Assembly (NCBI GenBank): GCA_030068075.1
Contig: CM057833.1
Coordinates: 44,349,587-44,413,586 of the forward strand
Direction: 5' to 3'
Origin: Paguma larvata
Taxonomy: Eukaryota > Chordata > Mammalia > Carnivora > Viverridae
Length of the DNA stretch: 64,000 nucleotides
Under the pieces are notes generated by a model. That model saw only the letters and a list, made by a program, of their open reading frames with translations, ran no database searches and had not been told where the DNA came from. The stretch's first letter is position 1. Every line of letters starts with the position of its first letter. This document shows, piece by piece, positions 32,840-43,870 of this stretch. The position numbers were made by a program, and so were the translations under genes.

Positions 32840-33190
32840 CAACGGTGCCTTCCACATAGAAGCACGGATTCCCCTGACAACCTAGCAGGGCGGGTGTTAT
32901 CATCCTCATTGTACAGCCAAGAAAACAGGCTTGGAGAGCAAGCAGTTTAGCTTAGAGATTAAAAACCATGCCTAGAACTTCAGAGTCAATGTTGGGATCC
33001 TGGACTTTTCACTGTTAGCCAGGTAGCTGAACCTTACTTTTGTTACCCGGCTCTTGTCAATAACATGGCAACGGTAACAGTATTTACACTGCTGTTGCCT
33101 GTTAATTTGGGCAAATCACAGTGCTTGCTGTATAGTAGACTTTATATAAATGCTAGATAATTATTATTATTATTATTATTATTATAGTAG
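32840..33190. repeat. Two MIR relics and an (ATT)n run
   Basis: An antisense MIR (about 32840-32945, 'cctcattgtacagccaagaaaacaggc') abuts a sense MIR (about 32950-33160, 'gcctagaacttcagagtcaatg', 'acccggctcttgtcaataac'). An (ATT)n microsatellite at 33161-33185 ends the second. Confidence 0.65.
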
Positions 33191-33231
33191 TTGCTAGTCA
33201 AAGATGGATCATTAAGTGGTAAATTTGGATT

Positions 33232-33436
33232 TTTCTTAACGTTTGTTTATTTTTGAGACACAGAGACAGAGCGTGAGCAGGAGAAGGGTAGAGAGAGAGA
33301 GGGAGACACAGAATCTGAAGCAGGCTCCAGGCTCTGAGCTGTCAGCACAGAGACCGACGCGGGGCTTGAACTCACAGACCGCGAGATCATGACCTGAGCC
33401 GAAGTTGGCCGCTTAACTGAGCCACCCAGGCGCCCC
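33232..33436 (-). mobile_element. Felid CAN-SINE, left member of a head-to-head pair
   Basis: Reverse orientation, head at right (GGGGCGCCTGGGTGGCTC). Target duplication TAAATTTGGATT / TAAATTTAGATT (one mismatch) at 33220-33231 and 33437-33448. Confidence 0.95.
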
Positions 33437-33462
33437 TAAATTTAGATTAAAAAATAGAGTCT

Positions 33463-33653
33463 GGGGTGCCTGGGTGGCTCAGCTGGTTAATCATGCAACT
33501 CTTGGTTTCAGCTCAGGTCATGATCTCACAGTTCATGAGTTTGAGCTCCATATCGGGCTCTGCACTGATAGTGCGGAATCTGTCTGGGATTCTCTCTCTG
33601 TCCCTACCCCGCTTGCACACACTCTCTCTCAAATAAATAAACTTTTAAAAACT
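33463..33653 (+). mobile_element. Felid CAN-SINE, right member of a head-to-head pair
   Basis: Head GGGGTGCCTGGGTGGCTC. Target duplication AAAAAATAGAGTCT / AAAAAATAAAGTCT (one mismatch) at 33449-33462 and 33654-33667. Only 26 bases separate it from the inverted copy on its left. Confidence 0.95.
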
Positions 33654-33667
33654 AAAAAATAAAGTCT

Positions 33668-34959
33668 TATTGCAAAACTCAAGCTCTTTCCATTCTATCA
33701 CATTGGGTTAGTCCCTTTTCATACATCATCTTGTTTCCTCTTTCACTATGGGCAATGGAGAAGTGATGAGCTTTTTCTTACAGATGAAGAAATGAAAGCT
33801 GGAGGAGCCAAAATCACAACAGGAGAGCTAATAAATGGCCGACTAGACCTTCTGACCTCCCTCCCCCCGCTCTTTCTAACACACCACCACAGCCTCAACT
33901 GTTGCCTGCCAATACTCCGAGAATGCAACCAAAGAGCATTCCCAAGTCCTTTTATCTGAGGCAAAAGTTCTTCAGCCAAAGTCTATGCTCGACAGTCAGT
34001 GCTTTCTAAAGATGCATTCTGTTACTCCACTCACCAAAGCTAGGTATCTTCTTTACTCAAAGACCTAGAGAAGACAGAGCACTCGGAAGGGACATTTACA
34101 GCAGCAATTAGTTACAGTCCATCCCTGAGAAAGGCAGCAGCACCAGCTCCCAGTTTCCTTATCTTGGGAGGGAACCAACTGTGCAGGGCCAATGCCACAT
34201 TCCACAGCCCAGCTGTCTCCTAGGAAAGAAGCATCCTTGGCCTCTTGGAGGGAACCCTGAACTGATGGAAATTACAGAGAAACTGTGTGTCACAGTAGAA
34301 AAGCATTGACCAGGAGAGTCCCAGGGATCCACTTTTGGCTCTTCCACTCACTAAATGTGTACTGAGTCAGGCACTATAGGCATCTTCCCTATCTGTGAAA
34401 GAGATAATGCTGATTTATGGCAGACTTAATGAATGCTTCTTGCAGGAGTAAGAGGCTGAAGAACAGTAATCTCTGTCTAGCCTTCCTTCCTGCCTTCTTC
34501 ATTCATTAGCTTACTTGGTCAATAAATGTTAATCCTCTAAAGGAGACATGAACCCACCCCACCATGTGGGACATCTGCAAGGACACTAGTCACACTGTGT
34601 GACCACACAGATCCCTCACACAGATTGCCATGTGAACCACTCTCCCAGGGGTGGTGTGACTCAGGGGCCCCACTGCAGATATAGGTGGTGATAGTGGGGA
34701 CCAAGTATTCTCTGCCCTCATGGAGCTTACCAGCAAATGGGTTGTTTTAATGGTCAAAAGAGATTATTTATTCAGTCATTCATTAATTGAGTGCCTATTA
34801 TGTACTAGGTCACGATCTAGGCATGTGAAGGTGCATTGTAAAGCATGATACAGTATATTATTAACAGTTTATTTTCCTCTCACCTTCCCCTCTAAGTACT
34901 AATGGTTCTAGAAGCTTCCATTCTTATCACTCCTAGTTCATCCACTGCCCTGGATGCAC
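33668..34959. other. Intron 1 with old repeat traces
   Basis: An antisense MIR-like fragment at about 33715-33850 ('cttacagatgaagaaatgaaagctgg') and an old repeat fragment at 34690-34870 ('ctgccctcatggagcttaccagc', 'gtgcctattatgtactaggtcacg'). Nothing else recognised. Confidence 0.5.
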
Positions 34960-35320
34960 TCTTTGGTCTCCTATTCACCTTTGGTTTTCCTAACATAGTG
35001 CCTGGATCAGAGAAGACACGAAGTATCTGTTGGAGGCCTGCGTGCTTTCATGTCTTTGCACGCACTTCACCCTCTGCCTTAAATGGTCTTCTTTCTTTTT
35101 ATGGTCTGAAAAACCTTTGTCTTGCTTGATCAGTTCTGTTGCAAGTCCTTATGGAAGCCTTCCATCAGGTATGCAGCAAGAGGCGGTGATTCCCACATGC
35201 TCCAGGAACCCACCTCCTACCCGTCCACCCCCACCCCCGCAGGGGTTCTTTCAACTGGAGTGTTTGTGACACTGTTACTGGCTTTCTCATTTTTCCCTTC
35301 CTCCCTATGCTAAGAGCTAC
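34960..35320 (+). repeat. L2-like LINE relic
   Basis: 'cgtgctttcatgtctttgcacgcacttcaccctctgcc' and 'aagtccttatggaagccttcc' fit a diverged L2 3' region. Small open frames here are incidental. Confidence 0.5.
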
Positions 35321-35334
35321 TTCAAGTGCAGCAA

Positions 35335-35520
35335 CAGGATTAAGAATGTGGGCTATGGGGTTGAAAGATCTTAGATTAGAATCCTATCTCTATCAATGCA
35401 GGCTCTGTCTCCTTGACAAAGCTATTTCAGTTCGCTGTCTCCTATTTCCTGATTAATAAAATGGGCATACAACTATTCATATCATAGGACTGCCATAGAC
35501 ATCAACACCGGCCTGATGCC
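35335..35520 (+). repeat. MIR SINE, sense
   Basis: 'gattaagaatgtgggctatggggttgaaagatcttagattagaatcc', 'cttgacaaagctatttcag' and 'cctgattaataaaatgggcatac' follow MIR order. Confidence 0.7.
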
Positions 35521-36529
35521 TAGCAGAAAGGAGGCCCCCAGTAATGATATTTTGATAAGGATAGTTGGGATACTGATAATGAGACAGAGGAGGAGGAGGA
35601 GAGGGACAATGATGATGATGGTCATGATTATCACGGGGATTTTGAATCTGATAAAATGATTATCCATGACAATGAGTACACACTTAAGAAATATGCACAG
35701 AATTGGCCTGATGGTTTCAGATGGAAAAATTTTATCTGTTCTGACAGGTGGCCATTTTAGCTTCCAATAATAGAAAATCTTCCATGCTGGCCTCCCTCAT
35801 CTTCTGGCATGCAGTATCCATGGGTTTTCTCGGAGCTTTCATTCCAATCTACTGTTTGGTCCTACTCATTTTGTGAAATGACCCTATGAAATTGCCCTCT
35901 CTCCCTCATTGCTCTCTCCATTTTCCCACCTTATACCCAGCCAATGATACCAGTTCAGAACAATGGACAGCAACACAGGAACTACCCTCTAAGCATTTAG
36001 TGCTGCTTTCCTGTAACTCCATCCAGGCACCCATTTTTACTCACTCTGGAGGCTTCTCTTGGGTTACGGTCAGTTAAATCTGGAAAACGTCACAGGGGAA
36101 CCTAGCAAGGGCAAAAACCTGACAAAGGCAACTAGATGGAGGTGGTCTTGAACTGATCTTTTGGCTGCTGGGTCAGACTTTGTTACTTAGCTCAGAGATA
36201 CCAGCTTGCAGTAAACAGCCAAGATAGTTGAAGGGCAGATAGAGTCAGGCTCTGCTGACTAGAATGCATGGCTTTACAGAACATTAAATGAGATTTTTCT
36301 GTGTGAATTGACATGTAGAAATAATAAGGTTTCAATATCAGATGATGCTGGCAGAAAGAAAAAAAATCATAGGTAATTACTTAGCTTTGAGAGCAGAAAG
36401 ATGAAAAGGAGGAGGTACTCTAGCTTTCTGATTTTTAAGATGTATAACCTTGGGTCCTCAAGAATAATGTATAAGCTTTTGATTCATAGAGGCTAAAATA
36501 AAAATAGAAATAATATTGTAATCAATCCA
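35521..36529. other. Intron 1, nothing recognised
   Basis: A short purine-rich tract (35585-35605, GAGGAGGAG) and small ATG/ATC repeats are the only low-complexity features. No exon or element identified. Confidence 0.5.
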
Positions 36530-36690
36530 AGGTTGGAGTATCTGCCATGTCATTCTGATCTCGAAGAAGTCATTCAGCTTCGTAGAGCCTCAATTGGCTC
36601 ACCTACAGAATAGGATCCCTTATGGTTTTGAAAGTTTGTGGTAAGAAATTCCTGAGTCTAGCTTGGTACCCGTCAGAGTAATCAGTCAAC
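36530..36690 (+). repeat. MIR relic, sense
   Basis: 'gaagaagtcattcagcttcgtagagcctcaattggctcacctacagaataggatccc' matches the MIR core at low identity. Confidence 0.6.
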
Positions 36691-36770
36691 GAGATCATGT
36701 TGACCAAATAAACATGCATATGTGAAATTCGTTAACCACGGTCTTATACAACCGTATGGAAATTATTCCT

Positions 36771-36985
36771 TTTTTTAAATTTTTTTAATGTTTATTTATT
36801 TTTGAGACAGACAGAGCATGAGTGGGGGAGGGGCAGAGAGAGAGGGAGACACAGGATCCGAAGCAGGCTCCAGGCTCTGAGCTGTCAGCACAGAGCCCAA
36901 CGCGGGGCTCGAACTCACAGACTGCGAGATCATGACCTGAGCCGAAGTCAGACACTCAACCGACTGAGCCACCCAGACGCCCCCA
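36771..36985 (-). mobile_element. Felid CAN-SINE
   Basis: Head at right (GGGGGCGTCTGGGTGGCTC). Target duplication GAAATTATTCCT / GAAATTATTTCT (one mismatch) at 36759-36770 and 36986-36997. Confidence 0.95.
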
Positions 36986-37185
36986 GAAATTATTTCTTAA
37001 AGAGTTTATCATGACCTGAGAAAACTAACTAAAATTCTTATTGACCAATTGAAGATATAAAATCCCTTTTTTGGTAACACTTAAAATACTAATAATTGTA
37101 TTTTTCCTGTCTACCTCTTAAGGTGCTTCTTATGAATATCGAATAAAATGAAACATGACAATACTTTGAATAAAAATAAAAAACG

Positions 37186-37395
37186 GAGACGCTTAAATAC
37201 AGACAACAAACTGAGGGTTCCTGGAGGGGAGGTGGGTGGAAGATGGGCTAAATGGGTGATGGGCATTAGGGAGGGTACTTGTTGGGATGAGCACTGGGTG
37301 TTAAATCTAAGTGATGAATTACTGGATTCTACTCCTGAGACCAATACTACACTGTATGTTAACTAACTTGAATTTAAATAAATAAATTTAAAAAA
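37186..37395 (+). mobile_element. L1 3' UTR fragment
   Basis: 'gacgcttaaatacagacaacaaactgagggttcctggagggg', 'gggatgagcactgggtgttaaatc', 'gattctactcctgagaccaatactacactgtatgttaactaactt' then an A-rich tail. Only the last 210 bases of an L1. The target duplication is unclear. Confidence 0.9.
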
Positions 37396-37899
37396 GAATA
37401 ATATCTTGGCATAAGGGAGGGATATAAGTTTGAAGCAGTTGGAGTATTCAACATTAAATCTGATTTTTAGCAAAAATGAAAAAAAAAAAACACCAGAATC
37501 CAACAAAGACTCAAGACATTATAAGTGTGTATAAATGTTACAGAGCTGACAGAAAAGAATTTTCCAGATGGAAAGCTCAGTTAACCCTTGGAACTGGCTT
37601 ACCAAAAAGAAGGTCTCACAGAGCACCTACCACATGGAGAGTACTCAAAAAATCATTCTAAATTAATGAATGGATGAATAAACCTCATGGGGGCTGGGTT
37701 ACAGAAGGAGGGTGATGGCTTAAAGCAAGAGTTTATAATGATCCTATGACACTCTGTCTCAAACTTTGAAATGAAGTAATTCTCTAACCACATACCTTCT
37801 GGCTTAGAAGCAACATGAGGCAGAGAAGGGCTTAGTTAACTCAGCCCCCAGTGTAGCCTTCCTGCCACCCACCATGCACTCTTCCCCCTTGTACTTGTC
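37396..37899. other. Intron 1, nothing recognised
   Basis: Contains an A run at 37477-37489 and an L2-tail-like ending near 37625-37685 ('gagtactcaaaaaatcattc'). No exon seen. Confidence 0.45.
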
Positions 37900-38570
37900 C
37901 AGTGCTGTGTGGAGGATACAGTCCTCAGCAGGGGCATGAGAATTTCCACGTTTCTCATCTGCCACTGTTCCTTTATCCTCAGACATGCCATGCTGTTTCC
38001 TGCTTCAGTTCCTTCGCATATATGGTTCTGTATGCCTGGAATGCTTCCCCCCCTCCATCCCCTGTTGCCTGGTGAACACTTTTCATCTTTTAAAACTGTA
38101 ACAAAAAATTATCTCCCTTGGGAAAGCCTTCCCTTATTCACCCAAGCTGAGTGGAGACATTCTTAAAACATTCTTCCTGTCTGCTCCTTCAGTTAATTGA
38201 ACATAGGGTATTGTCCATATTACATAATAATTGTTGCACTACATTTATTATAGTGCTTTGTACATCTTTCCTATTAAACTCTGAGCAGTTCGAGGGAGGT
38301 CTAAATTAGGTTTTATTTCATAGGCTCTTGGAACATTGTCTGTTAGCTGAGATATCTCTGGGGTCAGACAGCTTGGGTTGAGCTACTGAACCCATCACTT
38401 AGTTGGGTGGCCTTGTGGGCTAATTCCTCTAGCCCACCTAGGTTTAGTTCCTCTGCCTGAAAACAGGAACAGTAATGTTGCATATTCTTTCCAGGTTGTT
38501 GTGCAGATTAAAGTATATTATTCACAGGAAGGGTTAAGCACAGTGCCTAGCGCCAAAAATCTTATCTCTT
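37900..38570 (+). repeat. L2 LINE followed by MIR
   Basis: L2 at about 37900-38350: 'catatatggttctgtatgcctggaatgcttcccc', 'gggaaagccttcccttattcaccc', 'tgagcagttcgagggaggtc'. Sense MIR at about 38360-38570: 'ggggtcagacagcttgggttgag', 'gcctgaaaacaggaacag', 'gggttaagcacagtgcctagcgcc'. Confidence 0.7.
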
Positions 38571-38794
38571 GTCATCATCGTTGTGTTTAACCATTTAAGC
38601 CATCAGGAGAGAGAATAGTGACTAAGAAATAGACAGTTTCTCTTCTGTGGAATTTACGACCCAGAGTGGGAGAAATTAAATGGCTACTTACATACTTTTC
38701 TTTCTTTCTTTTTTAGACAACTATGACACATGCTATGAAAAACAAGACAGCATTGGGGTGAATAATAGTCATGAGAGTCTAGGACTGTGGGAGG
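38571..38794. other. Intron 1, nothing recognised
   Basis: Short stretch between repeats with a TTTC-rich run at 38699-38715. No feature identified. Confidence 0.4.
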
Positions 38795-39275
38795 CTCAAC
38801 AATGCCCCTTCCCAAAAGTGTCCTGGCCTAACCCTCAGAACTGATGGATAGATTACCTTACACAGTCAAAGTGTGATGGAATGTGATGGAGTTAAAGCTC
38901 TTGGCATAGAGAGACTAACCTGGAAGATCTAGGTGGGTGCAATAAAACTGTAATGGTCCTTTAAGAGAAAGGGAGGAAAGTCTGAGTCTTACAAGAAATA
39001 AGGATGGAAGTAGAGGTCAGAGAGAAGGAAGGTGCTATGCTCTTAGCTTTGAAGCGAGAGGAAGGGGCCAGAGCCCAGTGAATGTGGATGGCTTCTGAAC
39101 TGAAAAAGGTGAGGAAACCGATTCTTCCCTACAGCCTCCAGAAGAACGCAGCCCTGCAGACTGACTTGAGACTCCTGACCTCTGGACTCATGAGAGAATG
39201 AAACTGTGGTGCTTTAAGCTGCCAACTTTGCGGTAATTTCCTACAGCAACAATAGGAAATCAATAAACACGCTCT
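38795..39275 (+). mobile_element. MaLR (MLT1-type) solo LTR
   Basis: 'acaatgccccttcccaaaagtgtcctggcctaaccctcag', 'tggagttaaagctcttggcatagag', 'cctacagcctccagaagaacgcagccctgc', 'ctttaagctgccaactttgcggtaatttcctacagcaacaataggaaa' follow MLT1 order. Boundaries approximate; no internal viral genes. Confidence 0.78.
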
Positions 39276-40589
39276 GCAAAGAACACTCTGGAGTACAGAG
39301 TGGTTAGGTTTCGTTGTAACCAAGCAACACCGAAATCCGAGTGAAAAAGGTCTCTCTCATGCATACACACACACGACATGCCCAATGGGAGTCAGAGGGG
39401 CTCTTCACCCAGTGACTTAACACGTGACCTGAAAGTCACGGAGCCAGAATGTGAACCAATGGTTGACTTGAGACTATTAGTTACTCAGTACTATCAGACC
39501 ACAGTTTGAGCCAGAGAAGCATAAAGAAACATGGAGACAATTAAGTCATGCGTGGTTTCAAATTACACTTGGAGTAAAAGCCGTGGGTTTACCAATAAAT
39601 AAAACAAACATCACTCATCTTCTTGACCTCCCCATTAACCAGACATCTCCTCTAATGTCAGGTATACAATTTTTCAATGTCGGCACTCAGTGGTAATTGA
39701 TTGATGACCCTTGATTCAACACATTGTTTTATAGATGAAGATTTTCAAGACTTGCCCAAAGTCACATAGACATACTGCCAGGGCCAAGACTGATTCTCAA
39801 AACATAACTTCTCCCACCTGCCTGGGAGGGAGAAGTGAACAAAAAAAGGCATTTCATTGGAAATCTGTGAGCGACCTTCCTAAGTTATCCCCACATATTA
39901 TTACTCTAAGGTTTCAGACTGGAGACTTGATGTTTAGAGTTAATGCCCTGGGGGGTGGGTGGAGCTTGAACTTGAATTTCAGGAAGCCTCATCTACACAA
40001 CTAACCTGTACCATACAGCTTCCTCTGGGTGCATATGGTGTTCTCTCACCCAGTGCTCGTGGCAAAGAAAATCAAGAACTGAAATTCCTTCTCAGCCCTC
40101 GCAGCCCCCAGGTCCACACTGCATTCATGGGTTGGAGTGGATCACACGGTTTTACCATAAATGTTCCCAACAGGGAGTCTAGAATTTGAATAGGTCTCCT
40201 ATGTCAGTCTTGCAAAGTTATAATAGATATGTGTTCAGCACTACTAAAACTATGAAGGATGAACGCCTTCGCCTATAGGTAGTTTAAGGAGTTAACTGGA
40301 ACGTATTCCAACAATCATAGCTATACTTTGGAACAATCTTTTAGATGAAAGGTATTTTCAGGCTCTGCTTTTCTTCTGGGAGAGTTATCACTGGTTTTCA
40401 TCGTGAATGGATGCCACAAAGGGAGGTCTTTTCTGAAGGAGAGGCTTGAGGGACAGTAAGAATGATCTATGTCATTGCAGTTCACGGCTTTGCTGTGTGA
40501 GGATACATCTCCTTGTCCAGCTGACTCTGGACTTTCTGCAGAAGGATGCCACTATCCAGCAGTTTCCAGGGGGAAGATGAACCCTTGCA
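39276..40589. other. Intron 1; weak MIR trace only
   Basis: An antisense MIR-like fragment at about 39715-39790 ('acattgttttatagatgaagattttcaagacttgcccaaagtcacatag'). Other sequence not recognised; an 89-codon open frame at 39735-40004 overlaps the MIR. Confidence 0.5.
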
Positions 40590-40920
40590 GAGAGTGTCCT
40601 TGAAAACTCCAGCTCTGGGTTTGAATCCTAGGGCCACCACTTACTGGCCGTGTGTCCCTCAGGTTGTTACACAACCTCTCTGCATCTCTCAAAGGCAGTG
40701 CTTCCTCTATAGCTGCTGTGAGTTGATACATATAAAGCACTTAGAATCAAGCCTAACATACATAGATGCTTCGTGTTAGCTGCTGCGGTTAGTAATAATG
40801 GTGAGGGAATCAGGCAACCTTCAAGAACTTGTTTCTTTGTCTAAAATGGGGATAATCTCTCTCTCACGTCATTTGTGAGGTTTAAATAACACATCTAGGT
40901 GCAGGGACTGGTAGAGTGGG
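40590..40920 (+). repeat. MIR SINE, sense
   Basis: 'gtttgaatcctagggccaccacttactggccgtgtgtccctcaggttgttac', 'gatacatataaagcacttagaatcaagcctaacatac' is a clear MIR to about 40780. A second partial copy follows ('tttctttgtctaaaatggggataatc'). Confidence 0.8.
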
Positions 40921-41042
40921 TCCTTCACTGATACTGTCTTCCTTTTAGGGACCTTAGTTCAACAAAGCACTTTCATGACACTGTGGTGGGCACCAAGGAG
41001 AATTAAGAGCACAGAGTTGGTGAGCACATATAGTGGCAATTC

Positions 41043-41268
41043 ATTTTTTTGTTGTTTTTTAAATTTTAATTAAATCCTAGTTAACATATAGTGTGTTAAT
41101 GGTTACAGGAGCAGAACCCATTGATTCATCACTTCCATAGAACACCCAGTGCTCATCCACAAAGTGCCCTCCTTAATGCATTCATTTGGCCCATCCCTCC
41201 ACCCAAAACCTTCTCCACCAACTCTGTTCTCTTTGTTTTTGAGAATTGTAGAACCAGGGATTAAGGTC
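41043..41268 (-). mobile_element. L1 3' UTR fragment, antisense
   Basis: The reverse complement reads 'ggatgagcactgggtgttctatggaagtgatgaatcaatgggttctgctcctgtaaccattaacacactatatgttaactaggatttaa', the L1 3' end. Poly-T lies at the left edge. Severely 5'-truncated. Confidence 0.9.
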
Positions 41269-42649
41269 CTTTACTCATGACACAGAGTCAGAATGAGGCA
41301 GAAACATCCCAATGCTTTCAAGGTCTCAACCACCCTTCTCACAAGGAACTAGCACGTTAGACCAGGGTTGCATGGACGTGTTTGATGCTAGGTGCTTTCC
41401 TTGATAGGTCAACTTACTCATTACTTCCTAGTTGGTAAGTGAGACAGAGGCCCAGGCTCAGATATGGAAGATTTGCCTAAGAGCACATAGGCATGAGTGG
41501 CAGGGACTAAATTTAGGCAGAGGCCCGCAGACTCCCTATGCAGTGCTCTCTCCTGCATAGCACAACCGAGACAAGGCTCCTGTGCCTGTGCTCAGAAGCA
41601 GCACCGTGAGAAAGACAGGAGACCTGTGTGTGCCTTTTTTAAGGGTGTGGAAGGTGGCACTTCTGTGCTGATCCTTTAAACGTTTAAGTAATGCTGCTCT
41701 GTTTTGACATATTGACTTCAAATTGTTTTTTTTTAAAAAAACCTCTCGACTATGATTTTTTAAAGATCACATGCTGATATTTGAGGTGAGCTATTGGCTG
41801 GTTGACAAAACGTGGGGGAGGCAGGGCTCCAAAGGTGGTTTGAATTCTCAGGTCCTCTCTGCTGGAACGTTGGTTTAGGAAATTTTGCTGATATCAACAA
41901 TTCTGAATACTTGTACGGGATTTTATTTACACTGGTACTAGCAAATATTTTATTCTATGTCATCCTCATGGACAAAATATCAAATAAGTATTACTGGATA
42001 CACTTAGAAACAAGAACACTGAATCCCAGAGAAGATCAGCCACTTGTTCAAGGCCACGTACTTAACAAGGGGATGGAAGGGCTGGACTTAAATTTGAGTC
42101 TTCTAAAAAAAATCTTTAAAAAACCTCTGACACACCACTCACTGTGTCATGATAAACTGGAACCAGGTTAAGGATGGTCAAATAGGAGTTTGATTTCTGA
42201 TTCTGCCTTTTCCGTGTAATAGTGAAGGCAAGCAGGAAATGTTGACTTTTTCCAGTATCAGGATCCGAAATTGCTTAATTATTGTTTCTGAAGTACATGA
42301 TTTTGGAACTTCTTCGTATTTGGTATGTCCCAAGAGAATGTTAGGGTCAATCTTTAAAAATAACCCCAGATTTCTACAGTTGAGAAAATCAAAATCCCCA
42401 AGTCAGTGATGAGGGAGGAATAGTGACCATCGTCCCCAGGTCACTTTCATCCATTTCCCAAGCCCAGCGGTAAAAAGACTTCTCGGATTGCTTCTCTGGA
42501 GAGCCATGCACAGCTGCTGTGTTTAGAGGGGTCAGACTAACAACATGGTGCAAGACACCTGCCACATTGATGGGGACGGGTCACCCAATATCCACCTTAA
42601 TTCTCTGAATTTGCTGATAAGGTCCATGAAGGAGTTTGGTGGCCTGCAT
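41269..42649. other. Intron 1; MIR traces
   Basis: Antisense MIR-like fragments at about 41380-41530 ('aagtgagacagaggcccaggctcag') and 41985-42110 ('cacttagaaacaagaacactgaatcccagagaagatcagccacttgttcaaggccacg'). A 119-codon open frame (41812-42171) overlaps the latter and is not called. Confidence 0.5.
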
Positions 42650-42985
42650 ACCAGGTATGTCAGACCACGCAGCTGGAACAACAGAAGGGGACTGCCTCAC
42701 AGTTTTGGAGACCGAAGGCCGAGAACCAGGTGTCGACAGGGTTCCATGTAAGGGCTGAGGGGAGGGCCATCCCAGGCCTCTCTCCATAGCTTACCTTCAC
42801 TTTGTCGTCTGTCGTGTGCGTCTCTTGTCCCCACACTTCCCGTTTGTCGGGACACCGGTTGTATTGGATTAGGCATGCCCTGACAAGCTCGCTTTAACTG
42901 ACCTCTGTAAAGACCCTACCTCCAAATAAGTTATCTTTCTGAAGTAGTAGGGGGTAGGCCTTCCACAGACGGCTTTGAGAGGATG
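42650..42985 (-). mobile_element. MaLR-type LTR fragment, antisense
   Basis: 'ggaacaacagaaggggactgcctcacagttttggagaccgaaggccgagaaccaggtgtcgacagggttcc', 'ggacaccggttgtattggattaggc', 'gaccctacctccaaataag' is the antisense order of an MLT1/MST LTR. Edges approximate. Confidence 0.75.
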
Positions 42986-43009
42986 GGACACAGTTTAAGG
43001 CAGAGTTGT

Positions 43010-43240
43010 TCATGTATTATTATGATAACTTATCATGACTTTACCTGCCATTTGAGCTGTTCAAGCTCTTTATGTGTATTAACTTATTTAAACCCCACTT
43101 GAATGCTAAGAAGTAAGTTCCATGACGTCCCTTTTCAAACGAGGTAACTGGGGCACAAAGAGATGAAGAAACTTTCTCAAGGCTGAACAGTTAGGAAATG
43201 ATAGAGGGCTAAGCGGAACCAGTCAGGCTGCCTCCGAGTC
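43010..43240 (-). repeat. MIR SINE, antisense
   Basis: 'gtgtattaacttatttaaaccccac', 'gaggtaactggggcacaaagagatgaagaaactttctcaaggctgaacag', 'accagtcaggctgcctccgagtccctgc', in antisense MIR order. Confidence 0.75.
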
Positions 43241-43422
43241 CCTGCTTTCAGGCACCAGGCTGCGCTGCCTCTGTGAGCAGAACCTAGTCCCTCCTCTCTG
43301 GGATCTCCCAGTCTGGCCCTGCGTATGATCAAAGAGCTGAGGTCTTGCAAGGTGAGCAGAGATCATTTGTGACTAAGGGGCTAGGAAGGTTTCTTAGGGA
43401 GGTGACAGCTGAGCCGAGTCTT

Positions 43423-43589
43423 TTGTTTTAAATTTTATTTATTTTGAGGAAGGGGGCAGGGCAAAGAGAGAGGGAGAAAGAGAAATGCAAGCAGGCTCCA
43501 AGCTGTCAGCTAAGAGCCCAATGTGAAATCATGACCTGAGCTGAAATCAAGAATCAGATGCTTAACCAACAGAGCTACCCATGCGCCCC
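43423..43589 (-). mobile_element. CAN-SINE, shortened
   Basis: Reverse orientation, head at right (GGGGCGCATGGGTAGCTC). Part of the body is missing. Target duplication TGAGCCGAGTCTT / TGAGCTGAGTCTT (one mismatch) at 43410-43422 and 43590-43602. Confidence 0.93.
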
Positions 43590-43654
43590 TGAGCTGAGTC
43601 TTAAAGGAAGTGGAAATCGGCATTCTGGAGAGAAGAGTGTGCACGTGGAAACAC

Positions 43655-43728
43655 GAGGCTGGAGCCCAAGGAGGCTGGGGCCCAAGGAGGCTGGGGCCCA
43701 AGGAGGCTGGGGCCCAAGGAGGCTGGAG
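43655..43728 (+). repeat. 16-bp tandem repeat, about 4.6 copies
   Basis: Unit GGAGGCTGGGGCCCAA is repeated, with the first and last copies reading GGAGGCTGGAGC. It lies in the old repeat where the usual form has one 'aggaggccagtgtggctggagcaga' motif. Open frames in several phases (Gly-Trp-Pro-rich) are artefacts of it. Confidence 0.97.
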
Positions 43729-43870
43729 CAGAGCTCGCAGGGTAGGTACTGGCATACCTTGGCTTGGTCAGCCAGGCTCAAGGGTTTGGGCTCTACTCCA
43801 CGGACAGTGGGGGACCACTGAGGACTCAGCAGGGGAGGGACATGATCAGATTCGCCTGTTAGAACCATCT

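Larger units (their letters stand above)
43330..43870 (+). repeat. Unnamed ancient repeat with SINE and tandem 16-mers
   Basis: 'ttagggaggtgacagctgagccgagtctt' (left of a SINE) and 'aaaggaagtggaaatcggcattctggagagaag', 'ggctctactccacggacag', 'ggacatgatcagattcgcctgttagaacc' (right) follow the same old repeat seen at 15150-15960 and 61460-61790. A CAN-SINE splits it, and one internal motif is tandemly amplified. Confidence 0.6.

Noticed and set aside
41812..42171. A 119-codon open frame with a hydrophobic stretch
   Set aside because: Its second half is a MIR relic and the hydrophobic stretch is AT-rich intronic sequence; no gene context.
42785..42848. A splice-donor-like AAG|GTAAGC on the minus strand in FYB2 intron 1
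   Set aside because: It lies in an LTR fragment, has no in-frame ATG upstream, and the exon at 49922 explains the N terminus better.
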